Source: an uncultured Tateyamaria sp. (GTDB taxonomy: Bacteria; Pseudomonadota; Alphaproteobacteria; Rhodobacterales; Rhodobacteraceae). From it: 64,000 nucleotides of DNA. The position numbers and the translations under genes were made by a program. A model generated the notes under the pieces. The model was not told the origin of the DNA, ran no database searches, and saw nothing but the letters and a program-made list of their open reading frames with translations. The stretch lies in contig CANMVD010000006.1 of the NCBI GenBank assembly GCA_947501275.1, forward strand, positions 62,001-126,000, read 5' to 3'. The number at the start of each line of letters is the position of its first letter. Positions within the stretch are counted from its first letter, which is position 1. Positions 49,560 through 58,611 of this stretch are shown one piece after another.

Positions 49560-51281
49560 TTACTGCCAGGATTTGATCAGTTCGTCATAGGGAACTGTCT
49601 TGGGCTCTTCGTCCTCGTTGGCCAGCTTGGCGTAAGGTGCGCCAGGCTGCGAGAACCAGTGATCCGCGCTCATCTCGTCATTGAGAACGGGACCAAGATC
49701 ACCCTGAACGCCAGCACGCTCGAGACGGGACAGGACTTTTTCCTGATCCGCACACAGGGCGTCCAATGCCTCTTGAGGGGTCTTTGCACCCGACATGGCG
49801 TCGCCAATGTTCTGCCACCACAGCTGCGCGAGCTTTGGATAGTCAGGAACGTTGGTGCCGGTGGGCGACCACTGCACGCGCGCAGGCGAGCGGTAGAATT
49901 CCACCAGACCACCCAGACGGGGGGCACGCTCAGTGAAGTGCTCGGAGTCGATAGTGGACTCGCGGATGAAGGTCAGACCCACATCAGACTTCTTGAGGTC
50001 GACAGTCTTGGACACGACGAACTGGGCATAGAGCCACGCCGCCTGCGCACGATCAACAGGTGTCGATTGCATCAGCGTCCACGAACCCGCGTCCTGATAG
50101 CCAATCTTCTGACCCTCTTTCCAGTACACACCATGAGGCGATGGCGCCATGCGCCACTTGGGCGTGCCGTCCTCATTCATCACAGGCAGATCAGGCAGAA
50201 CCGTTGCCGCTGTGAAGGCGGTGTACCAGAACATTTGCTGGGCCACGTTGCCTTGCGCCGGGATGGGACCCGCTTCGCCAAAGGTCATACCCGCCGCCGC
50301 CGGGGGCGAATACTTGTCCAGCCATTCGATGGCCTTGGTCACGGCATAGACCGCCGCGGGCGAGTTCGTCGCACCACCACGTGCCACACAGGACCCTGTT
50401 GGCTGCGAGTTTTCGTTCACACGAATTCCCCATTCATCGACAGGCAGGCCGTTTGGTTCGCCGACGTCGCCCATTCCAGCCATGGACATCCACGCGTCAG
50501 TATAACGCCAGCCCAAAGACGGGTCTTTCTTGCCGTAGTCCATGTTGCCAAAGACCTCACCCTCGACACCCATGCGCGACAGATCGCGACCGGTGAAGAA
50601 TTCGGCAATGTCCTCATAGGCAGACCAGTTGACCGGAACACCCAGATCGTAGCCATATTTCGCTTTGAAATCGGCCTTGTTCTGTTCGTCGTTGAACCAG
50701 TCGTAGCGGAACCAATATAGGTTCGCGAACTGCTGTGTGGGCAGCTGGTACAACTTGCCATCCGGGCCAGTGGTAAATGACGTGCCGATAAAGTCATCGA
50801 CGTCCAGCGTGGGCAGCGTCACGTCCTTGCCTTCGCCCGCCATCCAGTCGGTCAGGTTGCGGACCTGCTGGTAGCGCCAGTGCGTGCCGATCAGATCGGA
50901 GTCGTTGATATAGGCGTCATAGATGTTCTCGCCCGACTGCATTTGCGTTTGCAGCTTTTCAACAACGTCTCCCTCGCCAATCAGGTCATGTGTGACCTTA
51001 ATACCGGTAATGGCGGTAAAGGCCGGGGCCAGCACCTGGCTTTCATATTCGTGCGTCGCAATTGTCTCGGAAACCACTTTGATTTCCATGCCCTGATAAG
51101 GGCCTGCGGCATCCACAAAAAACTGCATTTCGGCTTCTTGTTCGGCACGCGACAGGACGGATACATCACCGATTTCACTGTCAAGGAATGCCTTGGCGGC
51201 ATCCATGTCAGCAAGCACCGGCGTGCCTATCATGCCAAGCGCGAGCACAATGGCCGTACTTGATCTAAACGAAAGTGTCAT
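49560..51281 (-). CDS. glpV: glycerol ABC transporter solute-binding protein
   Basis: A 573-residue periplasmic protein. GGGAGGAAAGA precedes ATG 51281. The signal peptide ends near PVLADM (about 25). The length and the mature sequence (GPYQGMEIKVVSETIATHEY, QSGENIYDAYINDSDLIGTH, WRYQQVRNLTDWMAGEG) fit the long glycerol-binding GlpV group of the rhizobial glpPQSTUV system. It works with GlpP, GlpQ, GlpS and GlpT encoded upstream. Gene assignment is based on operon order as well as sequence. Confidence 0.93.
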   Translation of the reverse strand: MTLSFRSSTAIVLALGMIGTPVLADMDAAKAFLDSEIGDVSVLSRAEQEAEMQFFVDAAGPYQGMEIKVVSETIATHEYESQVLAPAFTAITGIKVTHDLIGEGDVVEKLQTQMQSGENIYDAYINDSDLIGTHWRYQQVRNLTDWMAGEGKDVTLPTLDVDDFIGTSFTTGPDGKLYQLPTQQFANLYWFRYDWFNDEQNKADFKAKYGYDLGVPVNWSAYEDIAEFFTGRDLSRMGVEGEVFGNMDYGKKDPSLGWRYTDAWMSMAGMGDVGEPNGLPVDEWGIRVNENSQPTGSCVARGGATNSPAAVYAVTKAIEWLDKYSPPAAAGMTFGEAGPIPAQGNVAQQMFWYTAFTAATVLPDLPVMNEDGTPKWRMAPSPHGVYWKEGQKIGYQDAGSWTLMQSTPVDRAQAAWLYAQFVVSKTVDLKKSDVGLTFIRESTIDSEHFTERAPRLGGLVEFYRSPARVQWSPTGTNVPDYPKLAQLWWQNIGDAMSGAKTPQEALDALCADQEKVLSRLERAGVQGDLGPVLNDEMSADHWFSQPGAPYAKLANEDEEPKTVPYDELIKSWQ

Positions 51282-51359
51282 TCTTTCCTCCCTATTGGAA
51301 ATGACGTTTGTGATAAGGCGCGATACAGAAGCAGACCCCCGCTGCGCGCCACCCTCTCC

Positions 51360-51632
51360 TCACACCCAGCGGAACACCGCGACTGCGTAGATAAGGCAGA
51401 CTATCAGCGCGAAGGGTTGGTTCGCACCGACCACTCCCAACCATGCCAAATTGATAAAGGCAGAGCCGAGTAGTGTGATGAAGAGACGATCGCCGCGCGT
51501 CGTCTCGATACGCAAAACCCCTTTGCGGGGTGTTTCGGGAAACTTGATCGCAAGCACCGTGAACACCGTCAGGATGCAGGCGATGACGATAAAGAAGATC
51601 GCCGTGGGCCATGTCCAAGCCATCCAAGCCAT
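51360..51632 (-). CDS. glpU: DUF2160 small membrane protein of the glycerol transporter operon
   Basis: A 90-residue protein with AAAGGAG before ATG 51632. Three hydrophobic helices are visible at about 5-28 (MAWTWPTAIFFIVIACILTVFT), 49-68 and 70-86. It matches the DUF2160 proteins found only between glpQ and glpV in glycerol ABC operons. The function is not established; probably an accessory membrane component of the importer. Confidence 0.9.
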   Translation of the reverse strand: MAWMAWTWPTAIFFIVIACILTVFTVLAIKFPETPRKGVLRIETTRGDRLFITLLGSAFINLAWLGVVGANQPFALIVCLIYAVAVFRWV

Positions 51633-51662
51633 GTCAGTCTCCTTTGTTGTGTTGCAGCGCCA

Positions 51663-52496
51663 TTACACGCGCCCCAGGGCAAAGCCCTTGGCGATGTAAT
51701 TTCGCACGAAGTAGATAACCAAAGCGCCCGGCACGATGGTCAGCACACCCGCCGCCGCCAGCACACCCCAGTCGATGCCCGCCGCCCCTTGGGTCCGCGT
51801 CATGATCGCCGAGATCGGTTTGGCATCCACGGTTGTGAGCGTCCGGCTCAGCAGCAATTCGACCCACGAGAACATGAAGCAGAAGAACGCCGCGACCCCG
51901 ATGCCCGACGCGATCAAGGGCATGAAGATCTTCACGAAAAAGCGCCCGAAACTGTAGCCATCAATATAGGCGGTTTCGTCGATCTCCTTGGGCACGCCGC
52001 GCATGAACCCTTCGAGAATCCAGACAGCCAGCGGCACGTTGAACAGGCAATGCGCCAGTGCCACGGCAATATGCGTGTCAAACAGGCCAACAGACGAATA
52101 AAGCTGAAAGAACGGCAGCGCAAAAACAGCAGGCGGCGCCATACGGTTTGTCAGCAACCAGAAGAACAGGTGCTTGTCCCCCATGAAGTGATACCGGCTG
52201 AAGGCATAGGCCGCAGGCAGGGCCACGGCGAGGCTGATCACCGTATTCATCACCACGTAGATGATCGAGTTGATATAGCCGCTGTACCATGCCGGGTCTG
52301 TCAGGATCGTAGCGTAGTTCGAAAACGTCAGATCACGAGGCCAGAGCGTAAAGCTGTTCAACACCTCGGTGTTTGTCTTGAGGCTCATGTTGATCAGCCA
52401 ATAGATCGGCAGCATCAGGAACAGCAGATAAAGGGTCATCACAATGACAGATCCCTTGAGGCGGAAGCGCTTGCGCGGGGTCGATGCGTCAGCCAT
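51663..52496 (-). CDS. glpQ: glycerol ABC transporter permease
   Basis: A 277-residue MalG-type permease with six helices, the first at about 15-36 (VIVMTLYLLFLMLPIYWLIN). The EAA-type loop is DETAYIDGYSFGRFFVKIFM at about 178-197, with Glu-Thr-Ala instead of Glu-Ala-Ala. It starts 3 bases after the glpP stop. Partner of GlpP; ATP comes from GlpS/GlpT. Confidence 0.93.
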   Translation of the reverse strand: MADASTPRKRFRLKGSVIVMTLYLLFLMLPIYWLINMSLKTNTEVLNSFTLWPRDLTFSNYATILTDPAWYSGYINSIIYVVMNTVISLAVALPAAYAFSRYHFMGDKHLFFWLLTNRMAPPAVFALPFFQLYSSVGLFDTHIAVALAHCLFNVPLAVWILEGFMRGVPKEIDETAYIDGYSFGRFFVKIFMPLIASGIGVAAFFCFMFSWVELLLSRTLTTVDAKPISAIMTRTQGAAGIDWGVLAAAGVLTIVPGALVIYFVRNYIAKGFALGRV

Positions 52497-52499
52497 CCT

Positions 52500-53369
52500 T
52501 CAGCCCTCCTTCTTTTCGATAGTCGTCATGACCGTGTAAAACACATAGGAAATCAACAGGATCACCAGATAATACATGATCGAGAAGGCCGCCGCAGGGC
52601 CCAGATCAAATTGACCAAGCGCCATCTTGACCAGATCAATCGACAGCAGCGTCGTGGCATTGCCCGGCCCGCCGCCGGTGACCACAAAGGGCTCGGTATA
52701 GATCATGAAACTGTCCATGAATCGCAGCAGGATCGCGATCATCAGCACGCCCATCATCTTGGGCAGCTCGATATAGCGGAACACGGCCCACCGGCTCGCC
52801 TGATCAATCTTGGCCGCCTGATAATAGGCATCGGGGATGGACTTGAGCCCGGCAAAGGCCAGCAGGGCCACAAGCGATGTCCAGTGCCACACGTCCATCA
52901 CGATGATCGTGGCCCAAGCCGCAAAGGTATTCTGCGTGTAGTTGTACGAAATCCCGAGCGCATCAAGAGAGTAGCCCAACAGCCCGATGTCCACCCGGCC
53001 AAAGATCTGCCAGATCGTGCCAACCACATTCCACGGGATCAGCAGCGGCAGCGACATCAACACAAGGCAAAAGCTGGACCAGAAGCCGCTTTTGGGCATG
53101 TTCAGGGCCACAAAAACCCCCAAAGGCACCTGAATGACGAGGATGATCGCAGAGAACATCAACTGCCGTCCCAACGCATCCCACATCCGGTCGGATTCAA
53201 GCATCTCGGCAAACCACTCCAGCCCCGCCCAGAAAAAGACGTTCTGACCAAAGGTGTCCTGCACCGAGTAATTCACCACTGTCATCAACGGGATAACGGC
53301 GGAAAAGGCCACGAGGATCAGCACCGGCAGGATGAGGAACCAAGCCTTTTGATTTACTGTCTTTTCCAT
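52500..53369 (-). CDS. glpP: glycerol ABC transporter permease
   Basis: A 289-residue MalF-type permease. The first helix, WFLILPVLILVAFSAVIPLM, is at about 11-30. The ATPase-contact loop is YYQAAKIDQASRWAVFRYIE at about 189-208. Its ATG shares one base with the glpT stop (TGATG at 53367-53371), showing tight coupling to the ATPase gene upstream. Confidence 0.93.
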   Translation of the reverse strand: MEKTVNQKAWFLILPVLILVAFSAVIPLMTVVNYSVQDTFGQNVFFWAGLEWFAEMLESDRMWDALGRQLMFSAIILVIQVPLGVFVALNMPKSGFWSSFCLVLMSLPLLIPWNVVGTIWQIFGRVDIGLLGYSLDALGISYNYTQNTFAAWATIIVMDVWHWTSLVALLAFAGLKSIPDAYYQAAKIDQASRWAVFRYIELPKMMGVLMIAILLRFMDSFMIYTEPFVVTGGGPGNATTLLSIDLVKMALGQFDLGPAAAFSIMYYLVILLISYVFYTVMTTIEKKEG

Positions 53370-54445
53370 CAGGCGGCCTTTCCGGATGTCAGCCAGTCGT
53401 CCACGTAGACGTTCACGCGGGCTGGATCGAAGGTGATGTTGGTCATGTCGGGCGAGATATTGTGATCTTCGTCCGCCAATATGTTGATGTCCGTGCCAAA
53501 CAACTCGGCGCGCACAATCTTGTGGCGACCCACATCCTCGACGCGGCGGACGGTCACGGGCAGGCCTGCGTCTTCGGTCAGGGTCACGAATTCGGGGCGC
53601 ACGCCAATCTCAACCTTGCCGCTCAGGGCGTCATAGCCCTTGCCCAGATCGACTTGGGTGCCGTGCACCATTGCGCGGTCTCCCGCGACCTCCGCCGGGA
53701 TCACGTTCATGCCGGGAGAACCAATAAAGTAGCCAACAAAAGTGTGCTGCGGCGTATCAAACAGCTCTTGCGGCGTGCCGATCTGAACCACCCGGCCATC
53801 ATACATAACCACGACCTTGTCCGCGAAGGTCAGCGCCTCGGTCTGGTCGTGTGTCACGTAAATCATGGTGTGTCCGAATTCGTGGTGCAGCGATTTCAAC
53901 TGCGTGCGCAATTCCCACTTCATGTGGGGGTCGATCACCGTCAGGGGTTCGTCAAACAACAGCGCGTTCACGTCCTCGCGCACCATACCCCGCCCAAGCG
54001 AGATCTTTTGCTTGGCATCCGCCGTCAAACCGCGCGCGCGCTTGTCCAACTCGGCTTCCATCCCGATCATGGCGCCAATCTGTTGCACCCGATCTGCGAT
54101 GTATTTGGGATCAGCGCCCCGGTTCTTGAGAGGGAAGGCAAGGTTGGCCCGCACCGTCATGGTGTCATAGACCACCGGAAACTGAAAAACCTGCGCGATA
54201 TTGCGATCGGCTGTCGTGGCCTGCGTCACATCCTTGTCGTCAAACAGGATGCGGCCCTGACTGGGGTGCAAGAGCCCAGAAATTATGTTGAGCAACGTCG
54301 ACTTGCCGCAACCAGACGACCCCAAAAGGGCATAGGCCTCCCCGTCTGACCAGACGTGGTTAAGCTCTTTCAATGCAAAGTCATCTTCGGACTTCGGATT
54401 GGGATAGTAAGAATGTGCAAGGTTATCGAGGGTGATCTTAGCCAT
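53369..54445 (-). CDS. glpT: glycerol ABC transporter ATP-binding protein
   Basis: A 358-residue ATPase. Walker A is LLGSSGCGKST at about 38-48. The signature region is LTADAKQKISLGRGMVREDV, where the canonical LSGGQ is replaced by TADAKQ. Walker B is NALLFDEPLTVIDP and the switch His is in VTHDQTEALTFAD. The C-terminal TOBE region is present. The degenerate signature contrasts with glpS, so the two ATPases form an asymmetric pair, as in other GlpST systems. Confidence 0.93.
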   Translation of the reverse strand: MAKITLDNLAHSYYPNPKSEDDFALKELNHVWSDGEAYALLGSSGCGKSTLLNIISGLLHPSQGRILFDDKDVTQATTADRNIAQVFQFPVVYDTMTVRANLAFPLKNRGADPKYIADRVQQIGAMIGMEAELDKRARGLTADAKQKISLGRGMVREDVNALLFDEPLTVIDPHMKWELRTQLKSLHHEFGHTMIYVTHDQTEALTFADKVVVMYDGRVVQIGTPQELFDTPQHTFVGYFIGSPGMNVIPAEVAGDRAMVHGTQVDLGKGYDALSGKVEIGVRPEFVTLTEDAGLPVTVRRVEDVGRHKIVRAELFGTDINILADEDHNISPDMTNITFDPARVNVYVDDWLTSGKAA

Positions 54446-54457
54446 TGGTTTGCCCTC

Positions 54458-55546
54458 TCACGCGGCCTGCGCATAGGCGGCCGGAGCCACCAGATCGCCG
54501 GATTCGCTGAAAATATAGATATGGCGCGGGTCAATATGGACATCGAGTGCAGCGCCAAGTTCAAGGTTGTGGATGCCGTGCACCAGACCCACCCAGGTCT
54601 CGCCATGATGTGCGAGGTGGATGAAAGTTTCAGATCCCGTCAACTCGGTCACATTCAACGTCGTGGCAAAGGTCAACGCATCGGAACCGTTGGACTGCAA
54701 CTCGACATGGTTGGGGCGAAAGCCCGCCAGAAACTGACCATCCGGCAAGGCGGAAAGCGCGCCACTGGCAGTGGCAGACTGCCCGTCGCCAAACGTGATC
54801 TTGCTACCTGACTTGCTGACCTTCAGGAAATTCATCGGCGGATCGCTGAACACACGGGCCGTTGTGGCGTCTGCAGGCTGGCGGTAGACGTCCGGCGTCA
54901 ACCCGAACTGTCGCACCCGCCCTTCCCACAAAGCAGCGGTATTGCCGCCCAACAGCAGCGCCTCTTCAGGTTCGGTCGTGGCATAGACAAAGATAGACCC
55001 CGCCTCTTCAAAAATCTTGGGGATCTCGACGCGCAATTCCTCGCGTAGTTTGTAGTCGAGGTTGGCCAGTGGTTCGTCCAACAGGACCAAACCGGCGTCC
55101 TTGACCAAGGCACGCGCCAAGGCACAGCGCTGTTGCTGCCCGCCCGACAATTCAAGTGGCTTGCGATCCAGCATAGGCGACAGTTGCATCAGCTCCGCCG
55201 CCTTGCGCACAGCGACATCGACGTCGGCACCGGATTTGCGCATCAGCCGCAAAGGTGAGGCAATGTTGTCGTAGACTGTCATCGATGGGTAGTTGATGAA
55301 CTGCTGGTACACCATGGCGACCTTGCGATCCTGCACCCGCATCCCCGTCACATCCTCGCCCTGCCAGAACACCTGCCCGGTCGTGGGCACATCCAGACCA
55401 GCCATCAACCGCATCAGCGATGTCTTGCCAGACTGTGTGGGCCCAAGCAGAACGTTCATTGTTCCTTTGTTCAGGGTCAGGTCCGTGGGGTGGATATGGG
55501 TCTGGCCCTCTACCACCTTCGAGACGTTGCGCAGTTCCAGTGTCAT
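54458..55546 (-). CDS. glpS: glycerol ABC transporter ATP-binding protein
   Basis: A 362-residue ATPase from ATG 55546 (MTLELRNVSK). Walker A is LLGPTQSGKTSLMRLMAG at about 33-50. The signature is LSGGQQQRCALARALVKD at about 133-150 and Walker B LVLLDEPLANLD. The switch position reads FVYATTEPEEALLL, with Thr in place of the usual His, so the hydrolysis switch may be supplied by GlpT. The paired defects (signature in GlpT, switch in GlpS) suggest one competent composite site. Ten bases downstream of glpD. Confidence 0.93.
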   Translation of the reverse strand: MTLELRNVSKVVEGQTHIHPTDLTLNKGTMNVLLGPTQSGKTSLMRLMAGLDVPTTGQVFWQGEDVTGMRVQDRKVAMVYQQFINYPSMTVYDNIASPLRLMRKSGADVDVAVRKAAELMQLSPMLDRKPLELSGGQQQRCALARALVKDAGLVLLDEPLANLDYKLREELRVEIPKIFEEAGSIFVYATTEPEEALLLGGNTAALWEGRVRQFGLTPDVYRQPADATTARVFSDPPMNFLKVSKSGSKITFGDGQSATASGALSALPDGQFLAGFRPNHVELQSNGSDALTFATTLNVTELTGSETFIHLAHHGETWVGLVHGIHNLELGAALDVHIDPRHIYIFSESGDLVAPAAYAQAA

Positions 55547-55556
55547 TGTCCGTCCC

Positions 55557-57146
55557 TTACTCAGCCGCCGCAGTGGCTGCATTCTGCTGCAGGTAGGTTT
55601 TCATCCATGCATCCAGCGTCGCAATCTGCTCTGCCGTCATGCGCAAACCCAGCTTTGATCGTCGCCACACGACATCACTGGCTTCGCGGGCGTATTCGTT
55701 ACGGATCAACCATGTGACTTCGCGCTCGCTCAGCGTGGCCCCAAAGTCTTCTCCCAGATCCTGTTGCGAAGTCGCATCGCCAAGGATCGCGTCCACTTCG
55801 CTGCCATAGGCCCGCACAAGACGCTGCGCCCAAGGTCGCGTAAGGAACGGACATTTAGATTGCGCCGCAGCAATCAGGTCCTCAACTCCGTCGACTGGAA
55901 AATCCCCACCGGGCAGGGCCACCCCTGCGGTCCATGGTTTTGCCAGAGTTGGAAATGCTGCCCCAATCTCTTCCAGTGCGCTTTCGGCAAGGCGGCGATA
56001 GGTGGTAATCTTGCCACCAAAAATATTGAGCGCTGGCGCGCCTCGGCTTTTGTCGAATTTCAGTACATAATCGCGCGTCGCCGCTGAGGCGCTGCTTGCG
56101 CCATCATCATAAAGCGGGCGCACCCCCGAATAGGTCCATACGATGTCCGAGGAGTCAATGGGTTTGGCCAGATATGCATTGATGAACTTGAGCAGGTAGT
56201 CGCGTTCAGCTGGGGTGCATTCCGGTTTTTGCGATGGGTCTTCGTGGTCCGTATCCGTGGTCCCGATCAGGGTGTAATCCGTCTCGTAGGGAATGGCGAA
56301 GATGATCCGCCCGTCCGTGCCTTGGAAAAAGTAGCACTTGTCATGATCAAACAGCCGCTCCGTCACGATATGACTGCCGCGCACCAGACGAACGGTGTCT
56401 TGCTGATTGCTTTTCAGCGTCCCGCGCAAAACATCCCCAACCCATGGGCCAGCTGCATTCACAACCATCTTGGCCGTCACGGTCGATGTCTCGCCAGTGG
56501 TGGTACTTTGCATCTCCACCGTCCAGATGCCGTCTGTCACGCTGGCGCTGGTCACCTTTTCACGGGTGCGGATGGACGCGCCGCGTTTTTCGGCGTCTCG
56601 GGCGTTCAACACCACAAGGCGCGAATCCTCGACCCAGCAATCGGAATACTCGTAGGCCTTTTCAAACCGAGCCGCCAACGGAGCACCTTCGGGCCCGGTG
56701 CGCAAATCGATACTTTTGGTGCCGGGCAAGATCTCGCGGCCACCAAGGTTGTCATAGAGAAATAGCCCCAACCGGATCAGCCATGCAGGCCGACGCCCTT
56801 TCATCCAAGGCATGATGATGTTGAGCAGTTTCGAGGTCGGCGTGCTCAGATCAAATCGCATACTGTTGTGATAGGGCAGAACAAAACGCATCGGCCACGC
56901 GATGTGCGGCATCGCCTTGAGCAGGGTCTCCCGCTCGATCAGCGCCTCGCGCACAAGACGGAACTCAAAGTATTCCAGATAGCGCAGGCCCCCATGAAAC
57001 AGCTTGGTCGAAGATGCAGACGTGGCTGAACCGAGGTCGTTCATTTCCGCCAGACAGACCGACAGACCACGACCGCTTGCATCGCGCGCAATGCCGCATC
57101 CGTTGATGCCGCCGCCGATAATCAGCAGATCGAAATCCGGTGTCAT
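55557..57146 (-). CDS. glpD: aerobic glycerol-3-phosphate dehydrogenase
   Basis: A 529-residue FAD enzyme that oxidises glycerol 3-phosphate to DHAP and feeds electrons to quinone at the inner membrane. ATG 57146 follows a GGGGGGA site. FAD motif DLLIIGGGINGCGIARDASG is at about 6-25. SSTKLFHGGLRYLEYFEFRL is at about 45-64, RLVRGSHIVTERLFDHD at about 258, and TIGTTDTDHEDPSQKPECT-type substrate loop residues follow. First gene of the nine-gene glycerol operon, divergent from glpR. Confidence 0.95.
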   Translation of the reverse strand: MTPDFDLLIIGGGINGCGIARDASGRGLSVCLAEMNDLGSATSASSTKLFHGGLRYLEYFEFRLVREALIERETLLKAMPHIAWPMRFVLPYHNSMRFDLSTPTSKLLNIIMPWMKGRRPAWLIRLGLFLYDNLGGREILPGTKSIDLRTGPEGAPLAARFEKAYEYSDCWVEDSRLVVLNARDAEKRGASIRTREKVTSASVTDGIWTVEMQSTTTGETSTVTAKMVVNAAGPWVGDVLRGTLKSNQQDTVRLVRGSHIVTERLFDHDKCYFFQGTDGRIIFAIPYETDYTLIGTTDTDHEDPSQKPECTPAERDYLLKFINAYLAKPIDSSDIVWTYSGVRPLYDDGASSASAATRDYVLKFDKSRGAPALNIFGGKITTYRRLAESALEEIGAAFPTLAKPWTAGVALPGGDFPVDGVEDLIAAAQSKCPFLTRPWAQRLVRAYGSEVDAILGDATSQQDLGEDFGATLSEREVTWLIRNEYAREASDVVWRRSKLGLRMTAEQIATLDAWMKTYLQQNAATAAAE

Positions 57147-57222
57147 GAAAACGTCCCCCCACAAGCCTCCACTTGCGATTGAAAGGTTGACCCAAAATGG
57201 ATCACAAAGGAAGAGGAAAATG

Positions 57223-57275
57223 TTCGTTTGTGATCGTTTTTGTCCATATCTCTGAAATCAAACGAAAATAAACGT
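57223..57275. promoter_or_regulatory. mirrored TCGTTT boxes between glpD and glpR (probable GlpR operator)
   Basis: TCGTTT at 57224 and 57234 (10-bp period) is followed by AAACGA at 57260 and AAACGT at 57270 (10-bp period), which are the same box inverted. The arrangement is symmetric about 57247, in the 236-base divergent region. DeoR-type GlpR proteins bind repeats of TTTCG/TCGTTT type, so repression of glpD and autoregulation of glpR is the natural reading (inference). Confidence 0.7.
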
Positions 57276-57382
57276 TTCAAAAATGCGCCCACCTCACCAG
57301 AACCACCCAGCAACGTCTCCAGCCTGTTCACAAAATGCGCCCCGTTCTGGCGATTGAAGAAAACTTGGGGCAGGATAGCAAA

Positions 57383-58141
57383 ATGGTTCAGACGTTACGC
57401 AAACCCGAGATCATCAACATCGCCCGCCGCGAGGGCAAGGTCACCGTCGACGGATTGGTTGGCTATTTCGGCGTGACTCCGCAAACCATACGGCGCGACT
57501 TGACAGATCTGGCCGAGTCCGGCCAGCTGGAACGGGTGCACGGCGGGGCCATTCTGCCCTCGACGACAGTGAACATCGGCTACAGCGAACGGCGTGAACT
57601 CAACCAGTCCACCAAGGTCGACATCGCCCGCGCCTGCGCCCGTCAGATCCCAAATGACTGCTCGCTGTTTCTCAACATTGGCACCACAACCGAAGCTGTG
57701 GCCGTCGAATTGCTTAATCATCAGGGGTTGCTGGTGGTCACCAACAACATGAACATCGCCAGCATTCTATCCGCCAATCCAGAGGTGGAAATCGTCGTAA
57801 CCGGCGGACAGTTGCGCCGCTCGGACGGTGGGCTGATTGGGGATCTGACCAAAGCCACAATCCGCCAATTCCGCTTTGACTTTGCGGTGATCGGATGTTC
57901 GGCCTTGCGCGAAGATGGGGACATCCTCGACTTTGATATTCAGGAAGTCGGGGTGAGCAAAGCGATCATCGAACAAAGCGCCTCGGTCATTCTCGCCTCC
58001 GACAGCTCAAAATTCGAACGTAAAGCCCCCGCGCGCATCGCTTCGATCAGCGAAGTCGACACTTTTGTGACGGATCGCGGCCTACCCGACGCCTGCGCAC
58101 GGTTCTGTGCTGATGTCGGCACAAACCTGATCTACGCCTAA
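57383..58141 (+). CDS. glpR: DeoR-family glycerol-3-phosphate regulon repressor
   Basis: A 252-residue regulator from ATG 57383, with AGGA 7 bases upstream. The DeoR helix-turn-helix is at about 6-58, with IARREGKVTVDGLVGYFGVT and PQTIRRDLTDLAESGQLERV, then the typical HGGAI. The sensor domain has LFLNIGTTTEAVAVELL, VVTNNMNIASIL, GGQLRRSDGGLIG and ASDSSKFERKAPARIA, which together form the sugar-phosphate-binding site. Glycerol 3-phosphate is the expected inducer. Convergent with coxG, only 2 bases apart. Confidence 0.93.
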   Translation: MVQTLRKPEIINIARREGKVTVDGLVGYFGVTPQTIRRDLTDLAESGQLERVHGGAILPSTTVNIGYSERRELNQSTKVDIARACARQIPNDCSLFLNIGTTTEAVAVELLNHQGLLVVTNNMNIASILSANPEVEIVVTGGQLRRSDGGLIGDLTKATIRQFRFDFAVIGCSALREDGDILDFDIQEVGVSKAIIEQSASVILASDSSKFERKAPARIASISEVDTFVTDRGLPDACARFCADVGTNLIYA

Positions 58142-58143
58142 GA

Positions 58144-58596
58144 TCACGCTGCAACATCTTCATTGACGACATCTGCAAAGGATTTGAAGAACTTGGCCGC
58201 AAGTTTCTTGGCTGTGCTCTGGATCAAGCGGCTGCCCAATTGAGCCAGTTTGCCGCCAATCGCAGCCTTGGCGTCATAGCGCAGGATAGTACAGTCGCCA
58301 TCCGCAGTCAGGGTCACATCCGCACCACCCTTGGCATGGCCTGCAGCGCCGCCGTTCCCCTGCCCCGTCAGTGAAAACGCATCCGGCGCGCCCGCAGTGT
58401 CAAGCTGGACATCACCGGAAAACCGCGCCTTCACCGGCCCGACCTTGAGCACAACCTTCGCTTCCAGTTCGGTATCGGAATGTTTGATCAACTCTTCACA
58501 TCCCGGAATACATTGCCGCAATATTTCCGGATCGTTCAGAGCCGCATAAACTCGGTCCTTGGGCGCATTGATGATGATTTCGTCTGACAGTTCCAT
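58144..58596 (-). CDS. coxG: CoxG-type SRPBCC protein (CO dehydrogenase accessory/membrane recruitment)
   Basis: A 150-residue protein of the CoxG family: MELSDEIIINAPKDRVYAAL, NDPEILRQCIPGCEELIKHS, AKVVLKVGPVKARFSGDVQL, GGADVTLTADGDCTILRYDA and GGKLAQLGSRLIQSTAKKLA. CoxG is linked to membrane association and quinone-coupling of CO dehydrogenase. It lacks the long C-terminal anchor tail seen in some members. Last gene of the cox operon here; 15 bases follow the 47-aa ORF. Confidence 0.88.
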   Translation of the reverse strand: MELSDEIIINAPKDRVYAALNDPEILRQCIPGCEELIKHSDTELEAKVVLKVGPVKARFSGDVQLDTAGAPDAFSLTGQGNGGAAGHAKGGADVTLTADGDCTILRYDAKAAIGGKLAQLGSRLIQSTAKKLAAKFFKSFADVVNEDVAA

Positions 58597-58611
58597 GGAG
58601 TGAATCCTTTG

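Noticed and set aside
51789-53408. 539-aa ORF antisense to glpQ and glpP
   Set aside because: Very long but rich in His, Arg, Gln and Asp as expected for antisense of GC-rich membrane-protein genes; both sense genes are certain.
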